64,000 nucleotides of DNA from Spirosoma sp. (GCF_026391055.1 NZ_JAPLET010000015.1:124001-188000); one strand, 5' to 3'; shown: positions 43,487 to 52,435, numbered from the stretch's first letter. Translations and numbers: made by a program. Notes: a model not told the origin generated them from the letters alone.

Positions 43487-45211
43487 ATGAATCTTAATAT
43501 AGACGCAAAAAAAGATATGACCTACGACGCAATTGTCGTCGGGTCTGGTATTTCGGGTGGCTGGGCTGCCAAAGAACTTACCCAGAAGGGATTGAAAGTG
43601 CTGATGCTGGAGCGGGGCCGCGATGTAAAACACATTGAAGGCTACCCAACGGCAACCAATAACCCGTGGGATTTTCCGCACCGGGGTCGTATCACTACTA
43701 TGGCCGCAGAAGAGTACTGGGCCAACATGCGGACCGGCTATACCGCCAACGAAGAGTGGCGCCACTTCTTCGAGAACGATAAGGAAAACCCGTACCTCGA
43801 AAAAGAAAACCGCAAAGTAGACTGGATTCGGGGTTATCACGTAGGCGGTCGGTCGCTGATGTGGGGTCGGCAGAGCTATCGCTGGAATAAAGAAGATTTC
43901 ATGGCCAACGGCAAGGAAGGCATTGGTGTCGACTGGCCAATCCGCTATGAAGATCTGGCTCCCTGGTACAGCTACGTAGAAACATTTGTGGGCGTATCGG
44001 GTAGCAAAGACGGTTTGGATGTATTGCCCGATGGTAACTTCCTGCCCGCTATGCAGATGAACTGCCTGGAGAAAGAAGCAAAAAAGAAAATTGAGAAAGC
44101 CTTCCCGGCGCGTATGGTCACCATGGGTCGTACGGCCCACCTGACAGCCCCTAAACAACAGCACTACGATCTTGGACGGGCGGCTTGCCAGTTCCGGAAC
44201 CAGTGTATGCGGGGTTGTCCCTACGGTGCTTATTTCAGCACGCAGTCGGCCACGCTACCAGCGGCCATGAAAACGGGCAAACTAACGCTCCGTCCTGATT
44301 CTATCGTATCGGAAGTGCTGTACGATGAGAAAAAAGGTAAGGCAACCGGCGTTCGGGTGATCGATCAGAATACCAAAGAAGTTCGAGAATACTACGCCCG
44401 GGTCATCTTCCTGAACGCGTCGGCTTTCGCCAGCACGTCTATCCTGATGAACTCGAAGTCGCACCGGTTCCCGAACGGAATGGGCAACGAATCCGATCAG
44501 CTTGGCCGAAATATCATGGACCATCACCTGGCCGCAGGTGCTGCCGGAACGTTCGACGGCATGGAAGACCAGTACTACTACGGTCGGCGGGCCAACGGTG
44601 TGTATATTCCACGCTACCGGAACTGGCATGGCGACAAGCGTGATTACGTACGTGGCTTCGGCTATCAGGGTGGTGCCGGTCGTGGCGGCTGGAACCGGGG
44701 TAACGGCATGGAAGGATTCGGTGCTGACTTCAAAGAAAGCCTGACAACGCCCGGCCCATGGACAATGAGCCTTGGTGGATTTGGTGAGATGATTGCCAAC
44801 CCCAACAACCGGATGACCCTCTCGCCCGACCAGAAAGATAAGTGGGGCCTACCGTTGATCGTGTTCGACGCAGCTTACGGCGAGAACGAAAAGAAAATGC
44901 GTATCGACATGATGAACGATGCGGCCGAAATGCTCGAAGCCGCCGGTCTGAAAAACGTAACGCCCTATAACGACGAAACGAAAAACCCAGGTATTGGTAT
45001 CCACGAAATGGGAACTGCCCGGATGGGCCGTGACCCCAAAACGTCGGTGCTGAACGCCCACAACCAACTACACGCGGTGAAGAACGTATTTAATACGGAT
45101 GGTGCGTGTATGGCGTCGGCATCCTGCGTAAACCCATCTCTGACCTACATGGCCCTAACAGCACGCGCTGCGGACTTTGCCGTTAAGGAAATGAAGAAGG
45201 GGACGCTGTAA
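43487..45211 (+). CDS. GMC-family FAD-dependent oxidoreductase (gluconate dehydrogenase / glucoside 3-dehydrogenase type)
   Basis: FAD flavoprotein of 574 residues that oxidises an alcohol group of a sugar or sugar acid. The dinucleotide fold is at residues about 11-40 (VVGSGISGGWAAKELTQKGL). The cysteine-rich stretch CQFRNQCMRGCPYGAYF at about 232-248 and the C-terminal GIHEMGTARMG and CVNPSLTYMALTAR are typical of the GMC branch paired with a subunit 3 protein. It has no signal peptide, so export depends on the Tat-bearing partner upstream. Enzymes of this pair in Bacteroidota include 3-keto-glycoside-forming dehydrogenases, so the gluconate name should be read loosely. Confidence 0.93.
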   Translation: MNLNIDAKKDMTYDAIVVGSGISGGWAAKELTQKGLKVLMLERGRDVKHIEGYPTATNNPWDFPHRGRITTMAAEEYWANMRTGYTANEEWRHFFENDKENPYLEKENRKVDWIRGYHVGGRSLMWGRQSYRWNKEDFMANGKEGIGVDWPIRYEDLAPWYSYVETFVGVSGSKDGLDVLPDGNFLPAMQMNCLEKEAKKKIEKAFPARMVTMGRTAHLTAPKQQHYDLGRAACQFRNQCMRGCPYGAYFSTQSATLPAAMKTGKLTLRPDSIVSEVLYDEKKGKATGVRVIDQNTKEVREYYARVIFLNASAFASTSILMNSKSHRFPNGMGNESDQLGRNIMDHHLAAGAAGTFDGMEDQYYYGRRANGVYIPRYRNWHGDKRDYVRGFGYQGGAGRGGWNRGNGMEGFGADFKESLTTPGPWTMSLGGFGEMIANPNNRMTLSPDQKDKWGLPLIVFDAAYGENEKKMRIDMMNDAAEMLEAAGLKNVTPYNDETKNPGIGIHEMGTARMGRDPKTSVLNAHNQLHAVKNVFNTDGACMASASCVNPSLTYMALTARAADFAVKEMKKGTL

Positions 45212-45226
45212 GTCGTCATAAATAAT

Positions 45227-45271
45227 AAAAAAGCGGGTAACAGGTCTCGATGGCCGGTTACCCGCTTTTTT
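45227..45271 (+). terminator. Terminator after the GMC oxidoreductase gene
   Basis: A 15-bp stem (45227-45241 with 45257-45271) closing a 15-base loop, with A-run on the 5' side and T-run on the 3' side. Confidence 0.9.
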
Positions 45272-45437
45272 GTGCTGTATACTCCACGACAAGGCATAAA
45301 ATAGACTACTTCTTTCTGCTAATCGACTGAAATAAAAGCAGAAACCAGAAAAAAAAAGTAAAAAAGATAAACACTTGATCATTTAGACGAGTTATGCTAT
45401 AGATTAAACAGTTAAATCTTGTTTAAATAACTCAGCG

Positions 45438-46055
45438 ATGAAAAAAATAATGATAATGGGTTGGATGCTAGTAGCTGGCTTAGCCCTTAATGCAACTGCA
45501 CAGACAACGAATTCGGGTTCGACAGGTGCTGGTACCACGGGAACGACAGGTACTGGAACGACAGGAACCGGCACTACCGGTACAATGGGAACTGGTACTA
45601 CGGGTACTGGAACCATGGGTACGGGTACTACCGGCACCGGAACAACGGGTACTACCGGAACATATAACAATGGTACGAACACGGGCACTAACTCGGGAAC
45701 ATATCAGACGCAGCCGCCAACCAATTCGAATCAGGGTACATCAACTGGTACTTATTCGAATGGCACGGGCGTAAATACAGGAACGAACGTACCACCAACT
45801 GGTACTGGAACGACGGGCACCACTGGTACCGGAACGATGGGTACGGGTACTACTGGAACGACGGGGACGTACGGTACAGGTACCGGTACGATGAATTCTG
45901 GTTCAACAACCGGAACCCGGTCATCGACTGGCACCAGCGATCGGATGAACAACGGATCAACTGGTAACGGTAGCCGTCGGACACGTAGCGGTAGTTCAAC
46001 TACCACGACGCCTACAACACCAACTACTACCACCAGCACGCCCCCCGAAAAGTAA
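45438..46055 (+). CDS. Secreted low-complexity Thr-Gly repeat protein
   Basis: A 205-residue protein with a signal peptide (about 1-22, ending NATAQ). The mature part is almost wholly built from TGTTGT-, GTMGT- and TGTYN-type repeats of Thr and Gly with some Ser and Asn. The last 45 residues are more basic (GSRRTRSGSS) and end in a Thr/Pro tract. The repeat uses a mix of Thr and Gly codons, so it is not a simple nucleotide repeat and seems selected as protein. There is no anchoring motif. It may be a disordered envelope or matrix protein. Function unknown. Confidence 0.75.
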   Translation: MKKIMIMGWMLVAGLALNATAQTTNSGSTGAGTTGTTGTGTTGTGTTGTMGTGTTGTGTMGTGTTGTGTTGTTGTYNNGTNTGTNSGTYQTQPPTNSNQGTSTGTYSNGTGVNTGTNVPPTGTGTTGTTGTGTMGTGTTGTTGTYGTGTGTMNSGSTTGTRSSTGTSDRMNNGSTGNGSRRTRSGSSTTTTPTTPTTTTSTPPEK

Positions 46056-46079
46056 GCGTGTAAATGGGTAATACATAAG

Positions 46080-46117
46080 TGGGGTCATACCTTTGTACGG
46101 GTATGACCCCATTTTTT
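46080..46117 (+). terminator. Hairpin with T-tract directly before the ABC ATPase start
   Basis: An 11-bp perfect stem (46080-46090 with 46101-46111) is followed by TTTTTT up to 46116-46117, and the ATG of the next gene begins at 46118. It terminates the Thr-Gly repeat gene. Its left arm and loop also contain TACCTTTG (46088-46095), a -7-like match. Confidence 0.8.
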
Positions 46118-47551
46118 ATGTCTGAACAGCCTTCCTTACTTTCTGTAGCTAAGTTGACTATCCGCCGGGGTGGCCGGATAATCCTGCATGATATTAATTT
46201 TGACCTGAAGCCAGGGGAATACTGGACCATTACCGGGCCGATGGGCAGCGGTAAAAGTACATTTTTACAGGCATTATCCGGCCAGTTTCACGCTCCACCG
46301 GGTAGTCTGGAACGCCGGGTACCCGTTGAGTTTGTGTCCTTTAAGGAAGAGTCGAGCCGCTTTTCGTATAGTAGCTACTTTTACCAGCAGCGGTACCAGG
46401 CAACCATGAGCGACAGGGCCGACGATGGATACACCGCTATTCCATCGTTACGTGATTTTCTACAGGCGACAGATTCGTCCGAAGATGGCGCACTGCTCGA
46501 CCGGCTCGGCCTTAGCCCGCTGCTTGATCGATCATTTATCAAACTATCCAACGGACAGACCCGCAAGGCACGAATCGGTAAAGCCCTGCTGAAACACCCG
46601 TCTGTTTTATTGCTGGATAATCCGTTTGTTGGGCTGGACGGTGTATTCCGCAACGACCTGACCAACTGGCTGGGCGACCTGACAAAGCACGGACTGACCC
46701 TTGTGCTGGTTAATGACGCCACTGATATTCCGGATTTCAGCACGCATGTGGCCGTTATGGAAAACGGTACATTGAGTTGGGCGGGGCCAAAAGAGCATTA
46801 TACGCCGGAGCATCATGTAAAATCGACTACCGTAACACCGCCTGTTTTACAGACAAAGCCACAGCGAATTGATTTTTCGGAAGCGTTTCGATTACAGAAT
46901 GTTTCGGTCCGGTACGGTGATACGATAATTCTAGACGGGCTAGACTGGGTGGTGAAGGCGGGGGAGCGTTGGGCTTTATTTGGCCCCAACGGTGTTGGAA
47001 AAAGCGTTTTGTTAAGCCTCCTGTACGGCGATCATCCACAGGCCTATTCGAACTACGTAAGTGTTTTTGGGCATCGGCGGGGTAAATCCGGCGAGAGCAT
47101 CTGGGACGTGAAACGACGGATCGGGTTCGTATCGCCGGAACTTCACCTCTATTTTCCTCCGCATTTAACGGTCCGGCAGGTGGCACTGTCTGGATTGACA
47201 GATACGCTGACTCCGCCCAATCGGGTAATGCCAGAAACCGAACTGGACCTGACGAACTTACTAGCCTATTTCGGACTGGCTGGCGTAGATAACCGCACGT
47301 TCGGCACCTTGTCAACTGGCGAGCAACGGGTTATTCTGCTGATCCGGGCCTTCCTGAAAAACCCGGCCGTCTTACTGCTCGATGAGCCTTTTCAGGCTAT
47401 AGACAGCCGCCATGTCGATCTGGCTCGTCAGCTGATAGATCATTTTAGTGATAAAACCATTCTGTTTGTTACACATAACTGCTACGAACTTCCAGAAAGT
47501 ATCAATCAACTATACACGCTCGATATTAATAAGACCAGGGGCGAAAAATAA
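46118..47551 (+). CDS. Soluble tandem ABC ATPase (two nucleotide-binding domains, no membrane part)
   Basis: A 477-residue cytosolic protein with two fused ATP-binding cassettes. Domain 1 has Walker A GPMGSGKST (40-48), signature LSNGQTRKAR and Walker B LLLDNPFVGLD, in which the catalytic glutamate is replaced by asparagine. Domain 2 has GPNGVGKSV, signature LSTGEQRVI and an intact LLLDEPFQAID. The arrangement resembles the ModF/PhrA-like soluble group, which is linked to molybdate or DNA-repair contexts in other bacteria, but no transporter permease is adjacent. ATG 46118 is chosen. Upstream codons would overlap the terminator. Confidence 0.88.
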   Translation: MSEQPSLLSVAKLTIRRGGRIILHDINFDLKPGEYWTITGPMGSGKSTFLQALSGQFHAPPGSLERRVPVEFVSFKEESSRFSYSSYFYQQRYQATMSDRADDGYTAIPSLRDFLQATDSSEDGALLDRLGLSPLLDRSFIKLSNGQTRKARIGKALLKHPSVLLLDNPFVGLDGVFRNDLTNWLGDLTKHGLTLVLVNDATDIPDFSTHVAVMENGTLSWAGPKEHYTPEHHVKSTTVTPPVLQTKPQRIDFSEAFRLQNVSVRYGDTIILDGLDWVVKAGERWALFGPNGVGKSVLLSLLYGDHPQAYSNYVSVFGHRRGKSGESIWDVKRRIGFVSPELHLYFPPHLTVRQVALSGLTDTLTPPNRVMPETELDLTNLLAYFGLAGVDNRTFGTLSTGEQRVILLIRAFLKNPAVLLLDEPFQAIDSRHVDLARQLIDHFSDKTILFVTHNCYELPESINQLYTLDINKTRGEK

Positions 47552-47826
47552 AAGTAGCTATAAGGTGTAACCAATAGTGGGTAGCCGCTTTACATAGGTG
47601 TGTCGGGTCCTTCCCTCTAGCTGGCGGGTGTGAAGAGCGTAGCTATTGGCATGGTTTATGATGAATCGGACCACTTTTGCTATCCCCCTTGTAGATGAGA
47701 TACTAAGCAGAAAAATTGAGTATCAAATCGTATAAACTATGAGAAAAAGTAGCCTTTGGCGTAGCTGCGTATACAAATAAAAGTTGGCATGATATTCGTC
47801 TTTGTATGACGTAATCGATATGCCGG

Positions 47827-48259
47827 ATGAATAAACGAGTACTAAATAAATTTAATGGTTACTTCAGATGGGCAATAATGTTGTTATTGGTTACTCATCA
47901 TGCTCTGGCTTTTCTGCAGCCGGTTATCTATACATGCCAGTATGCGGAGCCACCTCTGTTGACAACGTCAGCCAACGTAATTTGCCCCGGATCTGCCGTA
48001 ACCTTGACGGCAGCGAACTGTGCGGGCGTCACTCACTGGCCCGACCAGAGTACCGGATTTGTTTGGGTGGGTAGACCCGTTCAGACGACCGGCTTTGCGT
48101 ATCAAATATACAAATTGCCAGAACAACCGGGATGGTACGGCCAATCAGGACATCGTGGTGGCGGATTCCAAAAATGAACTGCCCGACGGAACCTATTATT
48201 CTCCAATCTGCCTGAGCGATGGACGTGAGTATGTTTGGTTTCTGACCCTGACGCGGTAA
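47827..48259 (+). pseudogene. Frameshifted gene for a small secreted protein
   Basis: Two overlapping reading frames join into one plausible product. Frame 1 from ATG 47827 encodes a signal-like N-terminus and a PKD/Ig-like segment (SANVICPGSAVTLTAANC). In the second frame the continuation YTNCQNNRDGTANQDIVVAD and the ending ISLSDGREYVWFLTLTR-like stretch up to the TAA at 48257-48259 look coding. A net one-base gain, near 48090-48110, would connect them. The break may be a true mutation, a programmed shift or a sequencing error. The intact protein would be about 143 residues, secreted, with cysteine pairs. Confidence 0.6.
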
Positions 48260-48340
48260 GTTTTAGCTATAAGTACGGGTACGTTTAGTTGCCCGGTAAA
48301 GAAGAAATTAAAAGCCGGAAGGCATGACGATACGTCGCTA

Positions 48341-50782
48341 ATGAGTACGAATTGGAAACTATTGATATGGGGGGTAGTGCTGTGGCTAAGGAGCTATACT
48401 GCCTGGGCGCAGTCTGACTCCTTACTTCAGCAAGCCGATCGCTTGTTGACTTATAAAGCCTATGGACGCGCGATAGAGGCTTATGCTGAACTATTGGCTG
48501 GGCATAACAAACAACTGACGGTTACCCAAAAATCGGCTATACAGGGCCGTTTGGCTTTTGCCTATCAGCAGGTTGGCGACAGTCAGAAGGCTGAGCGCTA
48601 TTATCGGGAAGCCCTGGCCTCTAATCCGAATGAAGATATAAAGCAGACGCTCGAATACGCGAAGACACTGGCTGGTAATGGAAAGTTTCAGGAATCGCAG
48701 CAGCAGTACGAGCGCTATCTGAAACTGAAAGATAAACTACCGGCACGGCCACAACCAGTGGCTCCGGTAGCCGGTCCACGTAAAGAAACGGTACGGTATC
48801 GGCTGGAGTATCTGGGCTTAAATTCGAAAGGAGAGGAGTTCAGTCCGGCCTTTTACCGGGATGGTCTTGTGTATGTTGCCGGACAAAAAGGTGGATCGAC
48901 CATCGAAACGATGGGTGGTGGCGGAGCCGGTTATCTCGATCTGTTCTATGTGCCCAACCGCAATAACCTGAAAGTAGCCAGCTTCATCAATGCTGATGGG
49001 AGTACGCAAAAAGTAACGGATAACCGTCCGAAAAGTCGTCCAACAATCGGCGAGGATAGTTACTCCCGGCTAACGGCTAATGACTCACGAACGGTGCCGA
49101 ATTTTAACGAAGGGGTTTCCATTGCGGATGGGTTGGGCTATGACGACCGCAAAGATGATCCTGTGCAACGCTTCAACCGAACCATCAACACTAAATACCA
49201 TGAAGGTCCGGCTACATTTTCGAAGGATGGCTTACGCATCATATTTACCCGCAATAACTATAATAACGGCCGGACGAGTAAAAGCGCCGAAGGGGTTACG
49301 AAACTGAAGCTCTACACGGCTGTTCAGCAAAACGGTTCCTGGACAGCTATTGAAGAGTTGCCGTTCAATAGTGACGAGTATTCCGTTGGGCATCCGGCCC
49401 TGAGTCAGGATGAGCAGTTGCTATATTTCGCTTCCGATATGCCAGGGGGATTTGGCGGTACGGATTTGTACGTCAGTCGGTACACAAACGGGCAGTGGGG
49501 ACGCCCCGTCAACATGGGGCCCGTAATCAATACCAAAGGCAATGAACTGTTCCCGTTCGTTGATGAGGTCGGAAACCTTTATTTTTCGTCCGATGGCCGT
49601 AAAGGGCTGGGCGGGCTGGATATTTTTGTAGGCAGCCTGATCAACGGGCAGTCAGTAAGGTCTGTCGAACCGCTCGACGCCCCCATTAACTCCGCACAGG
49701 ATGACTTCGGCCTTATTACCGATGCGAACCGCACAGGCGGGTATTTCAGCAGCAACCGGCGCAATGGCAATGATGACATCTACCGCTTTGTTCGGGAAAG
49801 CTCCCTCTTCGGATGCCGTGACCTGACCATTCGGGTATACGATACAAATACAGAGCAATCGCTGGATAGCGTTAGTGTGCTCATAAAATCAAAAGGAGAG
49901 GGCCAGCCGGATCGCACATTGATGAGCGACGCCAACGGGTTTCTGCGCATCTGTCTGGAAGGCAGTAATTCATTTACCTTTCAGGCGAGCCGGGATGGCT
50001 ACATTAACAGTATGGTGGGATTTACCACCCGCTCCCTTACCGACGACCAGCCCAGCCGACTGGAAATCGGTTTAATAAAACCAGCGATTGCTGTCGATAC
50101 CATTGCCGTATCCAATAACAACCTTGTGCTGACCGCCACTCCTTTGATCCACTCACGTGTACAGGGCGTAATTATGGGGGCTCGCGACCGTCGGCCTATA
50201 GAGGGCGTTACCGTCAGGATTCGAAACGAATGCGACCATAGCCAGCGAGAGTACATTACCGGACCGGACGGTCGGTATATGTTCGAGGTGAAAGAAGGAT
50301 GTGACTACACGCTGGTGGCATCCAAGCCTGCCTTTGGTACGAATACCAACCGAATAAAGCGCCTTCCTAAAAAGACAAAACCCAACGAGGTTTCTGCCGA
50401 TCTGCGGATGTTGAGCGTTGGCGACGTTGTCACAATTGACAATATCTACTACGATCTGGATCATTCCAGTCTTCGGGAGGATGCCGCCCGTGAGCTGGAT
50501 AAAGTCGTGGCTACCATGCGTAAATATCCATCGCTGATTATTGAAATACGCTCGCATACGGATAGTCGGGGCGATGCCGAACACAACAAAGCACTTTCTT
50601 TACAACGGGCTAAAGCCGTTGCGGCTTATCTGGCCTCGAAGGGTATCAGCCGCAAGCGTATGGCAACGCTGGGCATGGGCGAGTCGCAACTGGTGAATAA
50701 CTGCACCGACGATGTCATTTGCACCGAGGCCGAGCACCAGCGTAACCGCCGGACGGAATTTAGAGTCATTGAGATAAAGTGA
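48341..50782 (+). CDS. PorE-like OmpA-family protein (TPR, propeller, regulatory domain, OmpA C-terminal)
   Basis: Periplasmic outer-membrane-associated protein of 813 residues. Domain order is signal peptide (1-24), TPR-like repeats (about 25-130), PD40-type propeller (about 145-480, GHPALSQDEQLLYFASDMPG and LFPFVDEVGNLYFSSDG), two carboxypeptidase-regulatory-like domains (about 490-570 and 620-700), and an OmpA peptidoglycan-binding domain (about 705-813, IEIRSHTDSRGDAEHNKAL). This is the same order as the type IX secretion component PorE of Porphyromonas, which anchors the machine to peptidoglycan. Several paralogues with this layout usually exist, so the T9SS role is likely but not certain. 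Confidence 0.88.
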   Translation: MSTNWKLLIWGVVLWLRSYTAWAQSDSLLQQADRLLTYKAYGRAIEAYAELLAGHNKQLTVTQKSAIQGRLAFAYQQVGDSQKAERYYREALASNPNEDIKQTLEYAKTLAGNGKFQESQQQYERYLKLKDKLPARPQPVAPVAGPRKETVRYRLEYLGLNSKGEEFSPAFYRDGLVYVAGQKGGSTIETMGGGGAGYLDLFYVPNRNNLKVASFINADGSTQKVTDNRPKSRPTIGEDSYSRLTANDSRTVPNFNEGVSIADGLGYDDRKDDPVQRFNRTINTKYHEGPATFSKDGLRIIFTRNNYNNGRTSKSAEGVTKLKLYTAVQQNGSWTAIEELPFNSDEYSVGHPALSQDEQLLYFASDMPGGFGGTDLYVSRYTNGQWGRPVNMGPVINTKGNELFPFVDEVGNLYFSSDGRKGLGGLDIFVGSLINGQSVRSVEPLDAPINSAQDDFGLITDANRTGGYFSSNRRNGNDDIYRFVRESSLFGCRDLTIRVYDTNTEQSLDSVSVLIKSKGEGQPDRTLMSDANGFLRICLEGSNSFTFQASRDGYINSMVGFTTRSLTDDQPSRLEIGLIKPAIAVDTIAVSNNNLVLTATPLIHSRVQGVIMGARDRRPIEGVTVRIRNECDHSQREYITGPDGRYMFEVKEGCDYTLVASKPAFGTNTNRIKRLPKKTKPNEVSADLRMLSVGDVVTIDNIYYDLDHSSLREDAARELDKVVATMRKYPSLIIEIRSHTDSRGDAEHNKALSLQRAKAVAAYLASKGISRKRMATLGMGESQLVNNCTDDVICTEAEHQRNRRTEFRVIEIK

Positions 50783-50839
50783 TGGATGAATGATATTTTT
50801 GCTCTGGCTAGTCATCACTCTTAATTCGTCACTCAGTCA

Positions 50840-51652
50840 GTGCTTACGTTTCCAACCAGCAAAATCAACCTGGGCCTTCGTATTACGGAGAAGCGGCCAG
50901 ATGGGTTTCATAACTTACAGTCGTGCTTTTATCCAGTAGGCTGGGGAGATATACTGGAAGTTATTCCCGCGTCGACCCACGAAGTTAGCTTTACCAGCAG
51001 TGGACTATCTATTCCGGGTAACCCGGAGCACAACCTTTGTATCCGTGCCTATAATTTACTCAAAGCCGATTTCAATCTGCCTCCGGTTCAGATGCATCTG
51101 CACAAGCTGGTGCCTATTGGGGCAGGTTTAGGAGGAGGCTCAGCCGATGCGGCTTTTGCTCTAAAATTACTAAATGAGCAGTTTGCGCTAAGGCTAACAA
51201 ATCCGCAACTGGAAGACTATGCCCGGCTGCTGGGTAGCGACTGTGCGTTTTTTATTCAGAACCGACCGCTATACTGCACCCAGAAAGGGGATGTGTTTTC
51301 GGATACTGCCGTTGATCTGAACGGCTACTACATTGTGCTCGTGTACCCTAACCTGGCCATTTCTACCGCCGAAGCCTACGCCGGAATCAATCCCCACCAG
51401 CCCGAAGCCAGCCTGAATGAGCAGTTGCTGGAACCTGTTGCCAACTGGCGAAACACAATCCATAATGATTTCGAAGATAGCTTATTTCCGCGCTACCCCA
51501 TACTGCCCCAACTGAAAGCCCAACTCTATGAATCAGGGGCTGTGTATGCCAGCATGAGTGGCTCTGGTTCAACCATCTATGGCATTTTTAATGCACCTGT
51601 CGATATGCCAAACCAATTTTCAGATTACCGCGTTTGGAAAGGAAAGTTGTAA
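50840..51652 (+). CDS. ispE: IspE, 4-diphosphocytidyl-2-C-methyl-D-erythritol kinase
   Basis: GHMP-family kinase of the methylerythritol phosphate isoprenoid pathway, 270 residues, cytoplasmic. It phosphorylates the 2-hydroxyl of CDP-methylerythritol. The ATP-binding motif PIGAGLGGGSADAAF (about 92-106), the N-terminal SKINLGLRITEKRPDG and the C-terminal SGSGSTIYGIF are all in place. The start is GTG 50840, since no in-frame ATG precedes the conserved SKINLGL. It begins 57 bases after the PorE-like gene. Confidence 0.95.
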   Translation: MLTFPTSKINLGLRITEKRPDGFHNLQSCFYPVGWGDILEVIPASTHEVSFTSSGLSIPGNPEHNLCIRAYNLLKADFNLPPVQMHLHKLVPIGAGLGGGSADAAFALKLLNEQFALRLTNPQLEDYARLLGSDCAFFIQNRPLYCTQKGDVFSDTAVDLNGYYIVLVYPNLAISTAEAYAGINPHQPEASLNEQLLEPVANWRNTIHNDFEDSLFPRYPILPQLKAQLYESGAVYASMSGSGSTIYGIFNAPVDMPNQFSDYRVWKGKL

Positions 51653-51703
51653 CCCGGCGTTGCTATCAACTAAACCGTAACCCGACTATTGTACCCTGAG
51701 TAG

Positions 51704-52312
51704 ATGAGCAATTTGATAACGAAACGGCGTGAGCCGTTCCGCTTTATGGTTTGGATGGGTATTGCCAGCAGTATCATACTGTTTACGATGCTGCTGGTAG
51801 CCTACGTGGTTCGCAGAACAGCACCCGGCTGGAGTGACATAAAGCTGCCGAACGTCTTTTTAGTGAGTACGGGCGTTATTTTGCTAAGCAGCCTGACCCT
51901 GAAAAACGCCATTCAAGCCTTCAGACATGAACGCTTTGGCAGTTACCGAACCAACATTGCCACTACCTTTGGCTTAGGCGTATTATTTATAATCTTACAG
52001 GCTTGGGGCTGGCGGCAGATGGTGCGGGCGGGTGTCGGTCTGGAGGGTAACCCGGCGGGGGGCTTCATCTATATTATATCCGGTATTCATTTACTCCATA
52101 TTCTGGTTGGACTTATATTTCTGGCTATTCTGCTGGCCGAAGCCCTGCGCAGGCGGCTCTACATCGACTCTTTCGTTTACAGCGTAAATCCGCCAAACTC
52201 ATTGAAAATCAAGTTAATTTCTTTGTATTGGCACTTCGTTGACATTCTTTGGATTGGTTTATTTATCTTTTTAGCCATTCACCATGGCCTCGATCTGCGG
52301 CTCTCGCTCTAG
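51704..52312 (+). CDS. Haem-copper oxidase subunit III family protein (cytochrome c oxidase type)
   Basis: A 202-residue inner-membrane protein with five hydrophobic segments and family motifs FIYIISGIHLLHILVGLIFL and ISLYWHFVDILWIGLFIFLA. The conserved YWHFVD is the typical subunit III signature. It lacks catalytic residues, since subunit III supports proton uptake and stability of subunit I. No subunits I or II are encoded nearby, so this is a detached or accessory copy. It starts 51 bases after ispE. Confidence 0.9.
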   Translation: MSNLITKRREPFRFMVWMGIASSIILFTMLLVAYVVRRTAPGWSDIKLPNVFLVSTGVILLSSLTLKNAIQAFRHERFGSYRTNIATTFGLGVLFIILQAWGWRQMVRAGVGLEGNPAGGFIYIISGIHLLHILVGLIFLAILLAEALRRRLYIDSFVYSVNPPNSLKIKLISLYWHFVDILWIGLFIFLAIHHGLDLRLSL

Positions 52313-52435
52313 GTCATCTGGTTTCCATGCAGGCCAATGTCTTAGGTTCAAACCACTGCTCTCGCCAAGAATTATCTGATTTCGGGGCTTTATATCGTTA
52401 TTTGTTTAGTACTACGTTCGTATCAATATTTTTTC

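Noticed and set aside
45404-45688. Reverse-strand Pro-Val repeat ORF opposite the Thr-Gly repeat gene
   Set aside because: It is the complement of the Thr-Gly coding repeat. It has no signal peptide, gene-like start or independent context.
45500-45900. Possible CRISPR or tandem DNA repeat
   Set aside because: The repetition is at protein level with varied codons. There are no constant direct repeats with unique spacers.
45752-46039. Second reverse-strand Val-Pro ORF in the same region
   Set aside because: Same reason: mirror of the repeat codons.
47552-47826. Possible tRNA or small RNA in the longest spacer of the third quarter
   Set aside because: No cloverleaf arms or TTCGA-type T loop found, and only AT-rich leader sequence is seen.
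52402-52434. TTG-N22-TATTTTTT as a promoter for the M1 peptidase
   Set aside because: The -7 match ends one base before the start codon, so transcription would begin inside the gene.
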